Below, piece after piece: positions 41,436 to 43,643 of a stretch of DNA of 43,643 nt. The DNA is taken from positions 1-43,643 of the forward strand of contig JAAYRI010000040.1 of assembly GCA_012518875.1 (NCBI GenBank), written 5' to 3'. Within the stretch, counting starts at the first letter, position 1. Every line of letters begins with the position of its first letter. A model generated the notes under the pieces. It did not search any database. It was given only the letters and a program-made list of their open reading frames with translations, and had not been told where the DNA came from. Origin of the DNA: Peptococcaceae bacterium (GTDB lineage: Bacteria > Bacillota > Desulfotomaculia > Desulfotomaculales > Pelotomaculaceae). The translations under genes were made by a program, and so were the position numbers.

Positions 41436-41642
41436 ATGAAAAATCTTGACTATTACTTAAACCTAAAATATGAAACGAAGCTGGTTGGTGCCGGTGGGGC
41501 ATGGGCAGCCGCCATTCCTATCCTGCCTGATTGTGTAGCAGAAGGCAAATCGCCCCAGGAAGCTATGGCCAAACTGGAAGAAGCAAAAAAACTCTGGCTG
41601 GAAAAACGCTTGCAGTCAGGTCAACCAATACCGGAACCTTAG
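41436..41642 (+). CDS. HicB-like antitoxin-family protein (no HicA partner)
   Basis: A 68-residue protein of the HicB-like family, a partial RNase H fold (YYLNLKYETKLV and AAAIPILPDCVAEGKSPQEAM) without a DNA-binding domain. HicB proteins neutralise HicA mRNA interferases, but no hicA gene is adjacent, so this may be a solitary member with another role. The ATG is preceded by a weak AGGG. A terminator follows about 70 bases later. Confidence 0.8.
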   Translation: MKNLDYYLNLKYETKLVGAGGAWAAAIPILPDCVAEGKSPQEAMAKLEEAKKLWLEKRLQSGQPIPEP

Positions 41643-41709
41643 AATTGGCCACCATTTTGGGACGGACGGGACATTCCATAATTTTAAAAAGTCTTGTGTG
41701 CTGTAGGCG

Positions 41710-41733
41710 CTGGTGTTAACGCACCAGTTTTTT
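41710..41733 (+). terminator. Intrinsic terminator after the HicB-like gene
   Basis: CTGGTG (41710-41715) and CACCAG (41722-41727) form a perfect stem with a TTAACG loop, followed by six T residues. Confidence 0.88.
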
Positions 41734-41782
41734 GCATTCAACCAACCCTTCAGGGACGAAAATGACTAGATCCGGGCCCAAT

Positions 41783-41810
41783 TTGATTATGCAGCCCATA
41801 AAAATAGAAT
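41783..41810 (+). promoter_or_regulatory. Probable promoter of asnS
   Basis: TTGATT (41783-41788) and TAGAAT (41805-41810) are 16 bases apart, about 90 bases before the asnS start. No T-box antiterminator sequence is visible in the leader. Confidence 0.45.
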
Positions 41811-41901
41811 GGGATATAAGAATAATCACTTAGATTGGAGTAAAAATGAAGAAGGAAGCAAATATAATTTTACATTAGCAAATACCGGGAGGGACGCACA
41901 T

Positions 41902-43293
41902 TTGACAGCAATTACAATTAAGGAGCTATATACGGGGGCAGAAAAATATCTTAACCAAAACATATTAATCAACGGCTGGGTGAGGACAGTCAGAGCATCC
42001 AAGTCCTTCGGCTTTATTGAAGTCAATGATGGATCGTTTTTTTTAAACCTTCAGGTCGTCTACGATGAAAAACTGGCCAATTTCCAGGCGCTATCCAGGC
42101 TGGGAGCCGGTTCGGCCATAACAGCAGTAGGACTGCTGGTTGAATCCCCCGGGGCAAAACAACCTTTTGAACTCAAGGCCGCATCCGTGGAAATCCAGGG
42201 ACCTGCTGCACCAGACTATCCCCTGCAGAAAAAGAGACATACCTTTGAATACCTGCGCACCCAGGCCCATCTGCGCCCGCGGACGAACGCCTTTTCCGCC
42301 GTTTTTCGGATTAGATCGGTAGCCTCCTTTGCCATTCACAAATTCTTTCAGGAGAAGGGCTTTGTCTATGTGCATACTCCGATCATCACCGGCAGCGACG
42401 CTGAAGGAGCGGGAGACATGTTCAGGGTATCCACCCTGGACTTTAGCCGGCTCCCACGCAATGAAAAAGGCACCGTAGATTTCACCAGGGATTTTTTTGG
42501 CAAAGAAACAAACCTGACGGTCAGCGGCCAGTTGGAGGCAGAGGCATACTGCATGGCCTTTAGCAAGGTTTACACCTTCGGCCCCACCTTCCGGGCAGAA
42601 AACTCCAATACTCCCCGTCATGCTGCGGAATTTTGGATGATCGAACCGGAAATCGCCTTTGCCGGTCTCACAGAAAACATGGATCTGGCCGAGGCCATGC
42701 TCAAATTTATAGTTGGCTATGTGCTGGAAAACACCCCGGAAGAAATGAGCTTTTTAAACAAGTTTGTGGACAAATCACTGCTGAAACGCCTGGAAAACGC
42801 CATCAACACGGACTTTGTTCACATTACATACACTGAGGCGGTAGAAATCCTGGGAAAGTCAGGTCAAAAGTTTGAATACCCGGTAGACTGGGGAATTGAT
42901 CTCCAGACGGAGCATGAACGCTACATCACCGAAAAGCACTTCGCCAGTCCGGTTTTCATCACAAACTACCCCCAGGAAATCAAGGCTTTTTACATGCGGA
43001 TGAACGATGATAACCGGACGGTGGCTGCTATGGACCTGCTGGTCCCCGGTATTGGTGAACTCATTGGCGGCAGCCAGAGGGAGGAAAGACCGGACTATCT
43101 ACAAAAGAGGATGGACGAATTGGGGTTAAATAAAGAAGACTACTGGTGGTACCTGGACATCAGAAGGTACGGGGGTGTTAAACACGCCGGCTTTGGCCTG
43201 GGGTTCGAAAGGCTATTGATGTATCTGACGGGTATGGCCAATATTCGCGATGTAATCTCTTTCCCCAGGACCCCTAAAAATGCAGAATTCTAA
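41902..43293 (+). CDS. asnS: Asparaginyl-tRNA synthetase
   Basis: A class II aminoacyl-tRNA synthetase charging tRNA-Asn. The N-terminal OB fold ([22 protein letters not shown]) is followed by motif 2 ([22 protein letters not shown]) split across the active site and motif 3 ([15 protein letters not shown]). The AsnS-type residues distinguish it from AspS. TTG 41902 was chosen because GGGAGG lies about ten bases upstream and gives 463 residues, the usual length; the frame is open to 41809 but that extension is not family-like. It is transcribed alone and converges with the radical SAM gene. Confidence 0.95.
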   Translation: MTAITIKELYTGAEKYLNQNILINGWVRTVRASKSFGFIEVNDGSFFLNLQVVYDEKLANFQALSRLGAGSAITAVGLLVESPGAKQPFELKAASVEIQGPAAPDYPLQKKRHTFEYLRTQAHLRPRTNAFSAVFRIRSVASFAIHKFFQEKGFVYVHTPIITGSDAEGAGDMFRVSTLDFSRLPRNEKGTVDFTRDFFGKETNLTVSGQLEAEAYCMAFSKVYTFGPTFRAENSNTPRHAAEFWMIEPEIAFAGLTENMDLAEAMLKFIVGYVLENTPEEMSFLNKFVDKSLLKRLENAINTDFVHITYTEAVEILGKSGQKFEYPVDWGIDLQTEHERYITEKHFASPVFITNYPQEIKAFYMRMNDDNRTVAAMDLLVPGIGELIGGSQREERPDYLQKRMDELGLNKEDYWWYLDIRRYGGVKHAGFGLGFERLLMYLTGMANIRDVISFPRTPKNAEF

Positions 43294-43386
43294 TACCAGC
43301 AGTAAAAACAAAAGAAAGGCCTGCTTTGTTTGTCCCCTGTAATCAAATACAAGCCGGTCACAGGTCACAATTTTTTAGCCAATCAG

Positions 43387-43643
43387 CTACCTAATAGAAT
43401 GATTGCCATTTTCTAGTTGCCTGCACACTTCAATCATGATAGCACACTCAATGCGTTTCTTTTGCATGGCACAGATTGATTCTACCGGTTTTAAAATGTT
43501 TCCATTGGCATAATAGGAATTGGCATGACAGCCACCGGAACAGTAAAGCTTTGCCCAGCAATTACGGCAATCTTCCTTATTTAATATGTTGGCCTGTCCA
43601 AACTGTCCCACCAGGATATTGTTTTTTACGCCTGTGTCCAGGC
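43387..43643 (-). CDS. scfB: SCIFF-type radical SAM peptide maturase, C-terminal part (runs off window)
   Basis: The frame is open to the right edge of the window, so only the last 85 residues are visible. They carry a SPASM-type cysteine set, CRNCWAKLYCSGGCHAN, plus a later cysteine (SICAMQ), the pattern of the maturase that forms thioether bonds in the six-cysteine SCIFF peptide of Clostridia. The SPASM domain would bind auxiliary [4Fe-4S] clusters. The radical SAM core and the short scfA precursor gene, if present, would be beyond 43643. The family is probable; other SPASM maturases cannot be excluded from this fragment. Confidence 0.72.
   Translation of the reverse strand, partial: LDTGVKNNILVGQFGQANILNKEDCRNCWAKLYCSGGCHANSYYANGNILKPVESICAMQKKRIECAIMIEVCRQLENGNHSIR

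Noticed and set aside
41735-41901. T-box riboswitch before asnS
   Set aside because: No AGGGTGGNACCGCG-type antiterminator sequence and no competing terminator close to the start codon.
1-43643. CRISPR array, tRNA or rRNA genes, intact insertion sequence or prophage
   Set aside because: No regularly spaced repeats, tRNA cloverleaf, rRNA signature or intact transposase or integrase gene was seen on either strand.

Overview
The window reads as the chromosome of an anaerobic, spore-former-type member of the Firmicutes (class Clostridia, probably a Peptococcaceae or Desulfotomaculum-like lineage). This is inferred from gene content: TypA, TcdA, Tex, HtpG and AsnS of firmicute type, a YitT protein, an S-layer protein with three SLH domains, a sigma-54 activator, an Nfn-like flavoprotein pair, and the C-terminus of a SCIFF-type radical SAM maturase at the right edge. 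Many genes start with TTG or GTG behind strong AGGAGG-type ribosome binding sites. No rRNA, tRNA, CRISPR array or intact transposase is visible.

Layout. 1-4.2 kb: typA, a small hypothetical gene, an XRE regulator, and a TauE/SafE permease overlapping a CBS-domain gene. 4.5-6.7 kb: a compact three-gene operon of an ABC-type ATPase without permease, a HypB/UreG-like GTPase and a protein with a putative [4Fe-4S] motif; its function is unknown and it resembles a metallocofactor-maturation module. 6.7-9.8 kb: yitT, then a permease/GntR/ATPase ABC operon with a probable operator over its promoter. 9.8-18.7 kb (minus strand): an NfnA/NfnB-like pair, a three-subunit molybdenum hydroxylase, and the XdhC, YqeB and YqeC accessory proteins, the last two being markers of selenium-dependent molybdenum hydroxylases. 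A GG-N10-GC sigma-54 promoter lies just upstream of this operon. Immediately beyond it (18.9-22.1 kb) sit a sigma-54-dependent response regulator and a soluble histidine kinase, overlapping by ATGA, which are the obvious candidates to control it.

22.2-22.8 kb holds decayed DNA: an ABC-2 permease remnant abutting a structured IS200/IS605-type terminus with no transposase. 22.9-32 kb carries mostly single housekeeping or accessory genes: a fosmidomycin-resistance-type MFS protein, a cyclodeaminase, tcdA, a NamZ-like lipoprotein, an orphan HisF, a 28-codon membrane peptide gene behind a hairpin, an ankyrin protein and tex. Directly after tex lies a probable selenoprotein: an ArsC/Spx-like thioredoxin-fold protein whose catalytic cysteine codon is TGA, followed by a bacterial-SECIS-like hairpin. 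Together with YqeB/YqeC this suggests selenium is used in two chemically different ways. 32.3-43.6 kb carries htpG with a strong promoter and a CtsR-like direct repeat, a HIT protein, a metallo-beta-lactamase-fold enzyme, a frameshifted GyrI-like gene, the SLH protein, a nitroreductase, a DHA2 MFS exporter, a TolB-like remnant, an orphan HicB-like gene, asnS and the partial SCIFF maturase.
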